A DNA stretch of 64,000 nucleotides from Erythrophleum ivorense (GCA_026724425.1 JAIUCV010000003.1:55693088-55757087), one strand, 5' to 3'; shown: positions 25,116 to 38,038, counted from the stretch's first letter. The notes: generated by a model from the sequence alone, not told the origin. Numbers and translations are program-made.

Positions 25116-28100
25116 CTAAAAACAAACATTTTCCATCTTTTGAGATTCTTCCCATCATCTGAAACAACTAAAATTAACACTGAATTACGATGCAAATACT
25201 TGAAAATACCAATCACCTGTTTCAATCGCTGGTTCTCTTCCATCAGCTGGATTCCCTGCGTGGACAAAATAAGTAGCATTGTAAGAGCAGTGAGGGAAAA
25301 AGGTAGATATTATGTTGACATGTTTATGATAGAATACATAAGGATCAAGGATTATTCCATATATATCTTTTATAATATAAACTCTGTCCAAGCCCCACTG
25401 TAGATAAGCCATCTACAGTGCAGCTCTCCTACTTGGACTCCGTGCCTTTCCTCTGCCATCTTCTCTTCTTTATTTTTTTTCATTCTTCTACTGATCACTC
25501 TAATATTTCGGTGCAATGCAAGGGGGAAGGCACCTAGTATATATATATATATATATATTTGCATATACATCAATTATTTGGTTCCTGAATTTTAGAAATA
25601 CACAATTCAATCCATAGAAACTTTAGACTGCTGTTCTTTAGTCCTTAGAGCGTGTATTGATGGAGATTAATAAATAGTGAGTATAAAAGTTTCAAGAACT
25701 GAATCATGTATTTTTAAGATTCAAGAATTCAAAATGGAAAAATGATTCAAATTCTCTATGTATGATTGGATTTATAAGAATGGAAAAGGGAAGAAAAAAT
25801 TTAATTTAGACATTCTCCTTGAGTTAGATTTAATCTAACCTTTCTTTTTCTTAAGTGTGTATGGATGAAGAAAAAAAAATTAAATCTGATACTATGAAAA
25901 TGTCTAATTAAAAATTTTTCTTCCTTTCCCTTCTCCTTTTTTCTCTTCTTTTTATTCTTGGCCACAATTCTTTTTCTCCTTTTTTCTCAATTCAAACGTA
26001 CACTAAGTGACACTGTTAGAAAACAAAGTAATTTCTAAACAACAAAAATCCTTTGTTGGCTTACTTTCTTTTCTTTTCTTACTCACAACCTTCATACAAG
26101 AATGATGATCAGTTTCAAATGCATGTACTATCATATTTATACTACATAGACCCATGTGGAACTTAGACTATGTCCAGGAAATTTCAGATTATTTATTTCA
26201 ACACCCACTTCGCCAAACAACCGCAGGCAAAAGTTCAGTCCTAAGACCTATAAACCAAATGTGCACCCCAAATCCTCAATTCATAGTTTTTGTACATAGG
26301 CCAACAAATGGAGAGATTTCAGTCGTGTGCAGAGAATTTTTAGCATGATATTTGCACTAACTATAATTACTTATGAGAGGGGGTGGGAGGGGGGATAAAA
26401 TATGGTAAACTTAAAACGCAATTATTTTTTAAGTTCACCCTTTAGACATTCATGATCATTTTTTTCCTTTCAAGCTTCAAGTGGAAACAAAAGAAAAGAG
26501 ACTTAAGCAATTAATTTTGGAATAAATTTGACCTTTCTCTTGAGCGCACTGATCTCGTTCAAGATCATTTCATCCTGTAAAACACAAAGTACCATCTACG
26601 AAGATTAATCACGTTAATTTCTGTGTAGCAGCAAAATGGCTCCAAAAAACAATTATTAATCAGTATAATGCTTAGCTATTAGAGTGTGTTTGGATGAAAT
26701 AATTTAAGCGGGAAAGTAATTTTTGCTGGTATTTGAATAACTCCATTAAAAAATTCCTTGTTTATATTAGCGATGAGTGAATTTTTAAATTACTTCAGTA
26801 ATTTTTAGAAAACAGAATTCTACCAAAATAGGTAAGTTTCAATATATTGTTTCTCAATTTTTGAGGGTCACACCCACGTACACGCATAGGTGTGTGTATT
26901 AGAAATTCCAAAGAAGTAAATTTAAATGCAAAAAGTTTGGAATGCAATCATTATCCATACAAGAAATTTCAAAAATTCTAAATTGCACAATTGAAAAACC
27001 TCGTTAGGGTTCAATCCCTTATTAATTATTATATCAAAGAAAAAGAATGCAAAAACCTGCAAATAGCTTCCTAAATTTTCAAAACTGAAAAGTAAATCCA
27101 CAAAAATAGGTACTTCTTTATTTCACCCTTAATGCTATTACTTTATATGTTATTTCAAACTCCCCCATAATTGGCATGGTAAGCTCCCAAATGTCCCAAA
27201 GCCAGCATGTCCTCTGAAGCGGCATAAGGTATAACAATGGGACGAGAGAAATAGACAGAAAAACTTACTTTTCAGAGTATGAAAGTTGAGGGACCTATTT
27301 TCTGGTTTTGAAAGTTTAAAAGACTAATTGCAAAATGACCCAAAGTTCAAGGGAGGTGTTTTGCATTTTCCCCTTATATCAAAGATATACACAAATAAGC
27401 ATGCAATACATAAGGGGGCAAAGTGCAAACCTTTGCTTTGACAACACGGCTCAAACCCGTTTCTAATTGTTCCTCTAGCTTCTGTAATTCTTTTGTGTTC
27501 AATCCTTGAAGCTCTTCTCCCCTCAACTGCCTGTTAATTATAAGGTATAACCATCCCTCAATAATACAATATTGTAGGTCTATGCATAGGTAAGGCACAA
27601 AATAACAGTTGCTCAGTGTTTGTACATGTACACACACATACCTCAGTTCCTGAATCTTATTGGCTTCTTCCTTGTGGAGCATGCTGAAGGTGTCCCTTTC
27701 ATTCTACGCATAAATTTCCAAGAGATTTCTATTAATTCATTACTATTGAATTTCAGGTTAAGCAAAGTGAAAGATATAATTCTCTCCATATACATAATCT
27801 TTTCCTCTTTTTTTTTTTAATAGACTGTTGTGGAACTTGAAGCATTTTTTATTTATTCTGCATTTCTATGAGGTGGAGACTATCATTTCAAGTGAGGGCA
27901 TATATAGGGAGGAGAATTTCTTAGGTGCCATATGGCGTCACCTCATTTGTATAATAACCAATGTTATTAGGCCAACACATTATGTGAACTTGATGTCATT
28001 GGTTATCGTGCAAATGAGACGACAACGTATATGTACCCAAGAATTTCTTGGAAAAATATGAAATGATTAGACATGCATTTTCATTTCACTAATAGCCAAG

Positions 28101-31100
28101 TCAATTGCATAAGCAACTTATTGAATTCCTAATATTGCATCAATTTTCCTATTCCTTTATAGATTACAATTTAATTGATTATATTACTTGGAAAAGGGAA
28201 AGTCTATGTAATTAATAAACTAATAATCAAGAAAGCTGAAAGGGGGTAAGTTCTGTGAAATCCATGGGAATGAAAACTAATGTTTTATAAATGGGCAGCA
28301 GGGACGAGGCAGGACAATTGCCCATAAGTAATTTATATTAAAAGAAGGAAGAAAATGGAGCTGAAAGATTGAAAAATTTATAAGTAAACCAAGTCGATTG
28401 TTTAAAAAAAAAAAAAAAAGGAAATATGTAATGAACTTCCTTTCCGTATTGTGGTTCAATTATTCAACCAAAGTGAATTCATCGTTTGAATGCCCCAGAG
28501 GACTAGAAAAAAAAGAAAGATCTTACCTCAATAGATGGATGGTCTAATCTTTTAATGTCTGATTGCAGATCATGCCTTTCAATAACCTTCTGCACACTAT
28601 AAAAAGCAAAACTATGGGAGATTCAAATTTATTCTGTTTTCCTTCAAATTTGAATACGATCATGTTCGTGAAATCTTACACCCATTAGTATATGGTTAGT
28701 ACTTTAAGTGCTTCTACAGAATGACAGTAGTCTTATATTATATATCCACCCTCTTTAGCCATGCTTTGATTATAAGGTTCTGGTATAAACATGAACATTC
28801 CAAATATTTATACATCTTATTATGTGTCCACCGTAATAGGCATTTTGACATAATTTTGCAAGACCAAAATTAAATAAGTAGTAAATATAAAATTATACGT
28901 TAAAAGCAGTTATTATGCAGTCAAATGCAAGCCTTTACAGTGAAGCTCGCTCTAATCCTCACTCTTCACTAGAAATGGAATTAATCTAAGTTTTATAAGC
29001 ATATGCCCTGCTCCAAAACGCTCAAATTAAAACCACCAAAAATATAAAAAAAATATCATTTCATGGACATATTCTTCTGTAACAATTGGATTTAGATCTC
29101 TGACATTGTTACTGGATGGTATAGAGCTAGCTGGTATAACTTAAAACTCTTAATTTGGCACATCATAGTAGGCTTGAAAAATGATCATAATTAAATTCAA
29201 AAACAAAAAATAAATAAATAAATAACCGTAAAAATCAGAGTTACTATAACTTAGCTTTGAACAAATCCATTTTGGCTTGTCAAGAGCTTCATCTAGTTGA
29301 AATACTGATTGGCTCATGTTTTCACATATATATATATATATATATATAATTAGTCACGAAGTGGCGAGGATCAAATCGATTTGATCAAAGAGACCCTAGT
29401 GTGAGAGAATTAATCATCTTAAAAGTTTTAAGTTTATCTTTGCGAATCTATAAGTAAAGGGAATGCTAACTCCTACACTAGTCATGTAAGGAAATGACAT
29501 AAATAGCCCTGCATTTATTGTGTCTTTATGTTAAAATGATCGAAATATTCTTGCAATCTTTTTCAACTGTTCCAATGGAAGAGTGAAAAAATACCCTAAA
29601 CACTATCCTATACGGAGGTTGTTAACCCCAAGATGGTTGATGTCGAGGATAGCATTTCCCATATGAATAAATAAATATATTGACTTCCTAGAAAAGCAAA
29701 TGAGGAAGCAAACATTGATGATAATATTTAATTGTAGATTTTAAAATATGTATTATCAAATTCTTCAATATAATTATGATATTTTACATATAAATATTTA
29801 TTTATAGCTTAGTATTGCATAATTGACTATTTCGAAAAGATTTCTTCTTGTGTTATATTCTTATTGGAGACTCTCATAACAAACACCTAAAAAATTTTAC
29901 CTAAATTTTGTAATTTATTTCTAAATATTTATGTTTGTTAATCCTCCTTCATGTCTATGTCATAATCAAGTAGAGTTAGTATCCCTGAACAGTATATAGG
30001 AATCTGTACAAGGAAGTCATATAGGCATCATTAGGCTACATTTAATACACAAAAAAGGATATTGAGGGAATGAAAAAGAAAAAAAAAGAGAGTAGATAAG
30101 TAAAATAGGAAATGATCGAAATGTCTCCACTTTAAAAGAAGTAATAAAAAGAGATAAGTACAGATAAATAATGATTACAAAGACAAAATAAATACTTCTC
30201 AAATCTTTATGAAAATTTTCTTTCTCCATCAATCTTCAAACCTTGGTACTAAACGTGCCAAAGAGAGAGAAAACACTTTCAAGATTTTAGCACGAACTTG
30301 TTCAGGTTTACAAATGCATTTAAGTTGACCAAAAGGGATAACTCTTAAGAAATCAAAAGATAAACGCTATATATGACACAACAAAATCTAAAGAGTTTCA
30401 TTACTCTTTGAAGTGTCTCACTGTTTCCAATCAATTTAAACATGATAATTTTAAAAGCTAGTCTACAGAAATGAAGAGTAACCTATCAAGCACAAATACT
30501 TTATCATTCGGCTAGTGTGTTGAATCTGACTATTACTCTTGGACGGAAAAATTACTAGATCTCCTATATTATAATTCAAAAGGGTATTTTTGACATCATC
30601 AACAGAACTTCACTCACTTTTCATTTTTACCTCTTCGTGTTCATCATATACTTTCTTCATCACTAATATAAACTTTCTTCTAAACTACATTAAAAATACA
30701 AAGAACAAATTAACAACCAAAGGTTCATTTCATACTTACCAAAATTTTAGTGTTTTTTTTTTTGGGTGTATGTGTGTGCATGACACAGATGCCTGTAATA
30801 CACATACAGAAATTCACAGTTCACACAGATGCAAATATATAAGGGTCCTCTAGAGGATTAAGGGAAAAAATTGGAAATGGAAATCCTACTTTCACAAGCG
30901 AAAGAGAGGGGGGACAAAAAAAAACTTGATGCATTGTGAGTATATACTACATTCACAACAAAATCTTCACAAGTACCAGTCTTTTGTATAATTGCTCAAG
31001 TCTCCAAATGAAAATCCAGAGAGATTTCTCTTCTGAAAGCTTAATTTGTTCAAGCGTCAGATGTTACTCTAAGCACCGTCTTTTTTCTTAAGCAAGTTAA

Positions 31101-32026
31101 ATGTAGTTAATCCCTTCCTTTGCATAAATGGTCAAAAGGTCTCATTTAAAATAAAATATTTACTTATATAGTGGCTTATATATTTACATTACTCTACTAT
31201 ATAGTGAAGTTATACAGGCATATTAGATATGAAAAGGAACTTTGACATGCGATCATAATGGTATGCGCTTTGCAGTTATATATCAAAATAAAAATAAATG
31301 ATTAGTTTTCAAAGCCTTTTTTTTTCTGTCAGCTAAATGAAGTATGATGCAAAAAGTGAGATATACATTTAAACGTATACAAATAAGAATCAGAAGTTAG
31401 GAAGTCGACGTTTCAACAAAAATATAAGCTAAGCACAATAAACAAGCTAGCCAAGTTGTGCAAGCTACAGACTAAGTTGCAGCCCTGCAGTATATCAGCT
31501 AGCATAAATTATTGTTTCCTCTAGTATTTTTGTTGTTATTATTATTATTTTCAGAAAAGAGAGAGTTATCAAATCAATGAGGATTAAAAACAGTGTTTTA
31601 CAGAAACGCTGAGATTTTCTAACTAGCACTTTTGTAGTCACACTCGTGTTTGTCTAGAATTATGAGCTTAAAATTAAATTTAAAAAAAAAAGCATAAGTA
31701 CTTCATTACGAATATTGCAGAAATGTATGAGAACTATAATAAGTAATTCACTGGTAAAAGCATCGAACTATCAAGCTAGAGATAGATAGAACATCTTTAT
31801 GAGAAGAAAGATGAAAAGGAAGATAAAAGAGGAGAAAGAGAGACCTTGAGCTAGCATATTCAAAGAGCTTCCCAGTAGCAGAAAAGACTATGAGAGCAAT
31901 CTCAGCATCACACAGAGTTGAAAGCTCCTGAGCCTTCTTGAATAGCCCTCTTCTCCTCTTTGAAAATGTCACCTGCCTCGCTGTTATGTTGTCGATCTTC
32001 TTTATTTCTATCTTCTGTCTTGTCAT
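24996..32026 (-). CDS. SVP: SVP/AGL24/JOINTLESS-like MIKC MADS-box transcription factor
   Basis: Nuclear DNA-binding protein of the SVP (StMADS11) clade. Relatives bind CArG boxes as dimers and control flowering time, inflorescence fate and, in perennials, bud dormancy. I read seven coding exons on the minus strand: 31845-32026, 28527-28596, 27642-27703, 27431-27530, 26533-26574, 25217-25255 and 24996-25115. All introns have GT..AG borders and the phases join to 615 nt (204 aa plus TAA). Residues 1-60 are the MADS domain (starts MTRQKIEIKKID, contains TFSKRRRGLFKKA and FSATGKLFEY). Residues 61-84 begin the I region. About 85-165 is the K box, with RGEELQGLN and LEEQLETGLSRV typical of this clade. 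The C terminus ends SDTSLRLGLV, matching the SLRLGL/SLKLGL tail of SVP proteins. An in-frame ATG nine codons upstream (32,053) is rejected because family members begin at the M of MTRQ. The call is firm; the exact orthologue (SVP against AGL24-like) is not settled. Confidence 0.93.
25217..25255 (-). CDS. SVP: SVP-like gene, coding exon 6 (end of K box)
   Basis: 39 nt from ACGCAG|GGAATC to AAACAG|GTGATT, encoding GIQLMEENQRLKQ. Its counterpart in the second gene copy is at 50,745-50,783 and has the same length. Confidence 0.9.
25256..26532 (-). other. SVP-like gene intron 5 with possible small transposon
   Basis: A 1.28 kb intron. Between about 25,646 and 26,005 the ends look loosely inverted (GAGCGTGTATTGATGGAG against TTCAAACGTACACTAAG). 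The interior holds a second GTGTGTATGGATGAAG at about 25,856, suggesting one or two decayed MITEs. A (TA)n run lies at about 25,540-25,558. Confidence 0.4.
26533..26574 (-). CDS. SVP: SVP-like gene, coding exon 5 (K box)
   Basis: 42 nt, the standard length, from TTACAG|GATGAA to AGAAAG|GTCAAA, encoding DEMILNEISALKRK. It is in phase with exons 4 and 6. Confidence 0.9.
27431..27530 (-). CDS. SVP: SVP-like gene, coding exon 4 (K box)
   Basis: 100 nt, the standard length, from AACAG|GCAGTT to GCAAAG|GTTTGC. It encodes the clade signature RGEELQGLNTKELQKLEE followed by LETGLSRVVKAK, an amphipathic helix used for dimerisation. Confidence 0.93.
27642..27703 (-). CDS. SVP: SVP-like gene, coding exon 3 (start of K box)
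   Basis: 62 nt, the standard length, from GCGTAG|AATGAA to CTGAG|GTATGT. It encodes NERDTFSMLHKEEANKIQEL plus part of an Arg codon. Confidence 0.9.
28527..28596 (-). CDS. SVP: SVP-like gene, coding exon 2 (I region)
   Basis: 70 nt from acceptor TTTTTATAG|TG to donor GAG|GTAAGA. It encodes VQKVIERHDLQ.. ending LDHPSIE. A nearer AG (TGTGCAG) would put the exon out of frame. Exon 2 in relatives is usually 79 nt, so three residues are missing at the end of the I region. Confidence 0.88.
28597..31844 (-). other. SVP-like gene intron 1 (3.25 kb)
   Basis: A long first intron after the MADS exon is typical of MIKC genes and often carries cis-regulatory sequence. Here it contains a (TA)n microsatellite at about 29,328-29,349, T-rich tracts and no recognisable transposon. 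No perfect CArG box was spotted by eye. Confidence 0.7.
31845..32026 (-). CDS. SVP: SVP-like gene, coding exon 1 (MADS domain)
   Basis: 182 nt encoding residues 1-60 plus two bases of codon 61, the usual length for exon 1 of this clade. The donor is CTCAAG|GTCTCT at 31,844-31,843. Substitutions such as KAQELSTLCDAEIALIVF (instead of the more common KAEELSVLCDADVALIIF) set it in a distinct SVP subgroup. Confidence 0.95.
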
Positions 32027-32582
32027 TTCCTTATTGAACCAAAGTAGACCCAAAAATTAGGGAGAAAATTAACTCTATGCACACCAGAAATCATATATGC
32101 AAGCATAGAAATCAAAATAAATAAATATTGCTGGCTTATCCTCTCCCAAAAATAAAAATAGAAAATCAACCATCAGATCCAATTAACTATTACAGAAAAT
32201 TGTTTGTGGGTCATAAAAGAAAAAAAGAATTAAGGAGAAACCTTGAAGAACAAAGATGGCTTCCAATCAGAATAGGATGATGAATCTCACTGTAGAACAC
32301 CAAGTATTAAAGGATTAAACAAGAAGTAGAATATGAAGAAAGAAAGGGGAGAGAAAAGAGACAGAAAGAGAGAGAGAGAGCAAGAGAGGGGGAATATTGT
32401 TGGAAAAGAAAAAGAGAGAAGGGTTTTAATTATTGTTGTCTAAAAGAGGAAATGTAGAAATAGAATGATGCTTACCAAGAATCTGGAACCAACCCTAGCT
32501 GAAAAGAATGCAGTTGAAGACACAGTGGAAATAGAAACTTAGCCAAGGGTATTGATGTACCCCACCTCCCTATTATCCATTC

Positions 32583-32623
<41 letters not shown>

Positions 32624-32697
32624 AGGACAAGTTTTTTTTTTTCTTTGTTTTTTTGGGGGGGGCGGTGCTGGGCGGGAGCCAACGAGTGAAATTTTTA
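32027..32697 (-). promoter_or_regulatory. Probable 5' leader of the SVP-like gene with CT microsatellite
   Basis: This lies between the start codon and a TATA box on the minus strand. A (CT)17-like run (AG on plus, about 32,585-32,619) sits in the expected leader, as is common in plant 5' untranslated regions; pyrimidine tracts continue to about 32,340. A good donor TTG|GTAAGC (32,475/32,474) and several candidate acceptors suggest an intron in the leader, but the splicing is inference only. Confidence 0.5.
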
Positions 32698-32709
32698 CTT
32701 TTTATAGAG
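32698..32709 (-). promoter_or_regulatory. Candidate TATA box of the SVP-like gene
   Basis: CTCTATAAAAAG on the minus strand. It would place transcription start near 32,665-32,675, upstream of the CT microsatellite. The match is good but untested. Confidence 0.5.
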
Positions 32710-35700
32710 TATAGTACCCTTTTTTTTTTGTTTTCTTTCCTTTTGTGGACTGTGTGAGATGGTGGCAGGCACTACTCAACCAACACAAAACCTCCCAATG
32801 AAATGCAGAGAGAGAGACAGAAGAAACTTAGCTTAGCAAACAGTGAGATTTCCTTTTATGGGCAAGCGAAAAAGTTAACTTCTTTGTCTGCAATCTTTGT
32901 GAAATACATAGAGTTCTGCAACTTTTGTTACTCTTAAATTTAAGAAAAAAAAATATTTAGATATTTATTTTTAATTTTTAATAAAAAGTAAATTTTAAAA
33001 TATATTTTTTTAAAAAAATTTAATCATATAACAAAATTTGTGAAAATTATTACTTTATCATATTCTTATTAAAATAATTAACAATACATTTTGAAAATTA
33101 AAAAATTCTTTTTAAAAACCATGCACACTTACAAATAAAATGAATGATAATTAATTATAAAAATTGATAAAATATACAAATCTAATATATTAAAAATCCT
33201 CTATTTTTACAAAAATATATTTTACTTTTTTGAATTCATACCTTATTATAAAATTAGCATATAAATTTTAAATTATAACAAGATATTCCATTAACTATCA
33301 AAAATATATCAAATATTTTTTTTCTAAAATAGTACTTAGTGTTCAATAAATATTTTATTATATTTTAAAAATTATTAAAAATATTTTATTATAATTTTAA
33401 ATTTAGAGACCAATTTTATAATTACTTCTTCTATAATCTTATATTTGTCTTAATTTAAGGAATGAATGACAAATTTTTCTATTTTTTTGGGTGACAAATT
33501 TATTTATGTGTGTTTTACAAATTATTGCGTAGATATTACTAACTGAAAATACCTCATGAAGTCAAATTAAAAGGATACTCATACTTGATACAGCCTTCTT
33601 TCCACCTAAAAAAATGAGCTCGTACAGCAGACGTTCGAGGCCGAATGGGCACTGAGGTGGTCTTAATTTGTGGTCATGTTTGCTTTTACCGTACAAATGA
33701 CCACGCCTCTTTAATGCTTTAGATTATGACAATCTGCACCCTCGTACTCTTTGTGCACCCCTTTCTGACATTTTTTTATCGGCGGATTTTTTGATAGAAA
33801 ATTTAACTGTTAAATTTACAGTCAAAGTTTGTTCACAAATAAAATTATATTTTATTTAGTACGTAAAAATAAAAATATTTTTTATTTTTATTTTAAAAAA
33901 TTTATAAAATAAGATTAATATTATTAAATAATTATTATATACAAATAATAAATATTATATAAAATTTTTCTTTTCCTTTTAACTATAGCTCTTGTTTGCC
34001 TAATAAGAGGTGGAAAAGAATATATATATATATTATATAGTTTTATAATTATTAGTTACTAATATTTACTTTTTATACAATTTTAAAATAAAATAAAAAT
34101 ATTTAACTTTTTGTATATCAATATTTTGTAATTTAAAATTTTTAAAACCTTATGAATTAAGTTTTTTCAACAAATATATAAGCATTTTTACCTAGTTTTT
34201 TAAAATTATGTTATAATTGTTAATGAGGCAGTGTATTATAATATTGTTAATTAATGCGATACTATTTTAGATTAAATAAATTTAATTTTTTTCTATACAT
34301 AATATGTTTTTCTTTGTGTTTAGAAATATATAATATTTTTAAAATATTTTTGTTTAATCATTTAAAGTTATACTTAATGAAATGATGAATTATGATATGA
34401 CAATTTAGTCAAAAATATATAATCTTCTTATATTATAAATTAATTATAATTTTAGTATAAAAATTTTAAATTATAATATTTTATGTTTTAAGCTATTACA
34501 AAAAATAAAAATATTTTATATCAATTAAGATTAATATAAAAAAATAAGGCGGTCTTTATTATGTCCACCCTCAAATTTTTTTATGGCATAATTTGACCCA
34601 CATTTCTCTAAAATTTTTAATTCTAGAGACATTAACTTTATCTGTTTGTAAGATTTTATTTTTTTACGATAATTTAAAAAAATAAAGTGTTATGTTTTAA
34701 CGTTTATATATTTAAAGTATGATTAACTATAATTCATAAGAATTGTCCCTAGTTTCTTCTATCACATCTCACTTAAAAGCACAATTAGTTAATAATATAA
34801 AACAAGCAACATCAAGACTTAAACATAATATTTAAATTTTGAGATTCCTAAATTTTTTTATTATTTTTTTGAGATAAAATTTGTCTGATGACTCAAGTCA
34901 TATTAATTTTATTTTCTATTATTTAAAAATTATATTGTGTTAAACAAAAAGATTTTAATAATTTGGTTAGTAAATATAATTTTAGCTAATAAATCTATCA
35001 TTTTAATTAGTATTTTAGTAAAAAAATTATTTTATATAAATCTTAAAAAAAATTAATGACAAGAGAGCTCTCCCCATATAAAATTTGTCCATAATGGAAT
35101 TGTAATAAGAAAAAAGAATTGAAATATGGTGTTAGGTTTGGTCGCCTTCCAAACATAATGTTGGGATAATGAATAGCTGGAAACAACGGTAGGGCCCATT
35201 GTCAGAAAGGACAGTGTAGCCCCTTTTGTAATAACTTTTATAACTCTCTCGGTTAATGCAGTTACTTGTAAACATTAGCCCTTTGGTGAGGGGAAGAGCG
35301 AAGAGATAAAAAAATTAAAAAAAATTAAAAAGAAATGTTTTATCTTTATATATTTAAACAAAGGAAAAGAAAATATATAAAAAATCTTTAATTTATAAGG
35401 ATAATAATATTTTTATTATATAATATTAATAAATTTTATCAATAAATATGATATTTAAAAAAAAGAAGTTATATTTTAAATATAAATTAATTATTTTAAA
35501 TTTATACATACACACACACATATATATAACAAGAAATAAGATTTTTTAAAATATAAATTTATAAAAACTACTTTTCAATTTTAAAAATTTTTTTAACTAA
35601 ATAATGAAATAAATAAAAATAAAAATCAATTTAAAAATTATTATTTTAACACAATAAGTATGATTATTTATTTCAAAAGTTTATAAATATTATCTTAATA

Positions 35701-37755
35701 TATATTAATTGATTTAAATATAATAAATATTTTTAAAATATATGATGTTTTTTATTGTCATTTAATTGTATGCCACCGATTGAATTTCAGTTAATGGCTT
35801 TTTTAATTAATATAATTTATTGATTTTAATATTAAAAAATATGTTATTATTTTGTAAAATATATTTATGATTGATTATTTTTATAATAAAAATCTAAATA
35901 AATAATTATAGCATTAATTAATTAATTAAAATATTAAAAAATTTTGACTAAATTAATAATTTCATATTTTTTACTAAAATTTAGCCAAAAAACATTGATT
36001 TTTAACTAAATTTCAATCAAAAACTTTTGACTGATTTTTAGTCAAAAAATATTTTTTTGCCTGCAATGCAATAAAAAATTTTTCAACTAAACTGTAGTTA
36101 GAACATGTTTCTAATTGCTTTTCAGTTGCAAATTTTTTATTAGGTTGCAGTAGGAAATCCTTTTTTTAAATTATTTAAATCACTTTGTTTAATTTTAATT
36201 ATGTATTTTAATAAATTTTTTATGACCTTATTCAAAAATATTTTCTTTTGTTATTTGAACATTTTTTTCAAATTGGTTTCCATTTTTTTCATTATTTGGC
36301 TAATTTTTTTTAATTGAAATGTGGTTTTTATAAGTTTATTTTTTGAAAAAATTCATTGTTCTTTTTTTTATTTGAAAATATATATGTATTGAAAATATAT
36401 ATATATATATATATGGTCGAAAAATGGGAGAGCGAAAATTAAGTTAATAGAAAATAGTATTCGTTTATTGAGGCGAAGTGAAAATGAAGAGATGAAAGAG
36501 TTAATTTGAAAAGATAAATATGTCTCATGTTAGGCAAAGTTTTTTCTTCAAAATCTCTTCATATTTGGAAAGAAAGTTTTTCGATAGGACCCACTATTAT
36601 TTTCTTTTTAATTTTCCTCTCTCTCTTGATTTTTTCTCCATCCAAATAGGGAAAAATTCATTTTCTCTCTCCTATTTTCTCCTTTAATTTTCACTTCCCT
36701 CTGATTTTCTCTCCATCCAAATGAAGCATAAAAGAAAAACACAATTAACATTTTTTCCCCTATAATAGAATAATATTTTAAAACTTATCTAGGAGCTCAC
36801 TCTTTCACCCTTATAGGGTACCTATTAGCTAATTTCCTAATATGACCCCATCTTATTATACAATCCAAATCTTTTATAGAAAGTGAGCTTACTACTCAGG
36901 ATCTTGTAATGCGTTTAGAGACAAATATAATGATATATTTAGTTAGAGGATATAAAAAAGAAGAGAACATATAAAGTATATAAATAAGATAAAAAATGAC
37001 TTTTATATCATTATTTAAAAAAATGATTTGATAATTAAAATAATAATTTAATAGATAAAGTAATGATTACAAAGATATAATAGATATTATATAAATTATA
37101 TAAAAAAAATATGTTAGTAACTCATTAAACCAAACAAAACATCAAAGATAAAAATTATAATTATAAGGACAAAAATTTTAATTTTAAAACAAATTACACT
37201 TTACCTATAGTTAAAATTTTTAAAATGTAATTTTTTCTTATAGTTAAAATTTTTGTTATTGTTATCATAATTATAATTTTTATTTTTATATCCATTCTTA
37301 AACCCTAAAATAAAAAATTTAAACACCTAAAAGGTGTTACAAGATCCCATGCACTAGGATTCTTACTACAAGGGATCATGATGCCCTTTTATATATTTCA
37401 TAAAGGATGAGCATGATGCTTATCTATTTTGAATTGTCCAAATTTGATCTAGATTTATTTTTTTTTATTTTTTTTAATCTCAATCATAATTTTTTTAAGT
37501 TGTTAGTTGAAAAACTATTTTCATATTACGTTTTGTTTTTATTAAAAAAAATTAAAATCTAGATTGTCTGAAGTTCATCTTTGAAGAATGAGCAAATGAT
37601 CCATTTTGTTTATAGATAATCCAATGTGTTTACTGATTAGGCTCTTTTTCATTTTCTTTGTTTTTTATGGCTCCATTAAAGAAGTTTTAACATACAAGAT
37701 CCATTTATTATTAGTAAGCATTTGATATAATTTTAAGAAATAATAAATTTTATAT
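32710..37755. other. Very AT-rich DNA upstream of the SVP-like gene
   Basis: No coding region. Most of 32,940-37,300 is A/T with long homopolymer and TA tracts. Islands of ordinary composition occur at about 33,590-33,780, 35,100-35,310 and 36,470-36,730; the last has MITE-like wording (ctccatccaaat twice). These islands are the places to look for conserved promoter or scaffold elements. Confidence 0.6.
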
Positions 37756-38024
37756 TGTATAAATTTAGAACCCAAAAGTCTATTCTAATTCATTTTATTT
37801 TAAAAAGAAACAATACATATAAAAGGAGATAGTTAACTCTAGGAAGTAACCAATTAATCTTAAAAATCAAGGAAGAAAATAAGAAAATAAATATATAATA
37901 AAAAAAGCTTGATATATGGAAATAAAAAAAAAGAAATAAATAAGTTAATTGTGATGTTGAATTCTATGTGATAAACCATGGACAATTAGAAAATGAATTA
38001 ACCTATAATCACAAGATTCTAGCA
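37756..38024 (-). repeat. Copia 3' LTR
   Basis: Aligns by eye with 49,461-49,728: shared words aagtctatt, acatataaa, ggagata, agaaataa, agttaa, gtgataaac and ggacaat in the same order. The minus-strand start is TGCTAGAATC, directly after the polypurine tract. Confidence 0.8.
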
Positions 38025-38038
38025 CCACCCCTCAAGCT
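38025..38038 (-). other. Copia polypurine tract
   Basis: AGCTTGAGGGGTGG on the minus strand, immediately upstream of the 3' LTR. Plant Copia elements typically have a very similar purine-rich tract here, which primes plus-strand synthesis. Confidence 0.7.

Noticed and set aside
32027..32053. Upstream in-frame ATG giving nine extra residues before the MADS domain
   Set aside because: Family members start at the Met directly before the TRQKI/AREKI segment. The extra residues are not conserved and probably lie in the leader.
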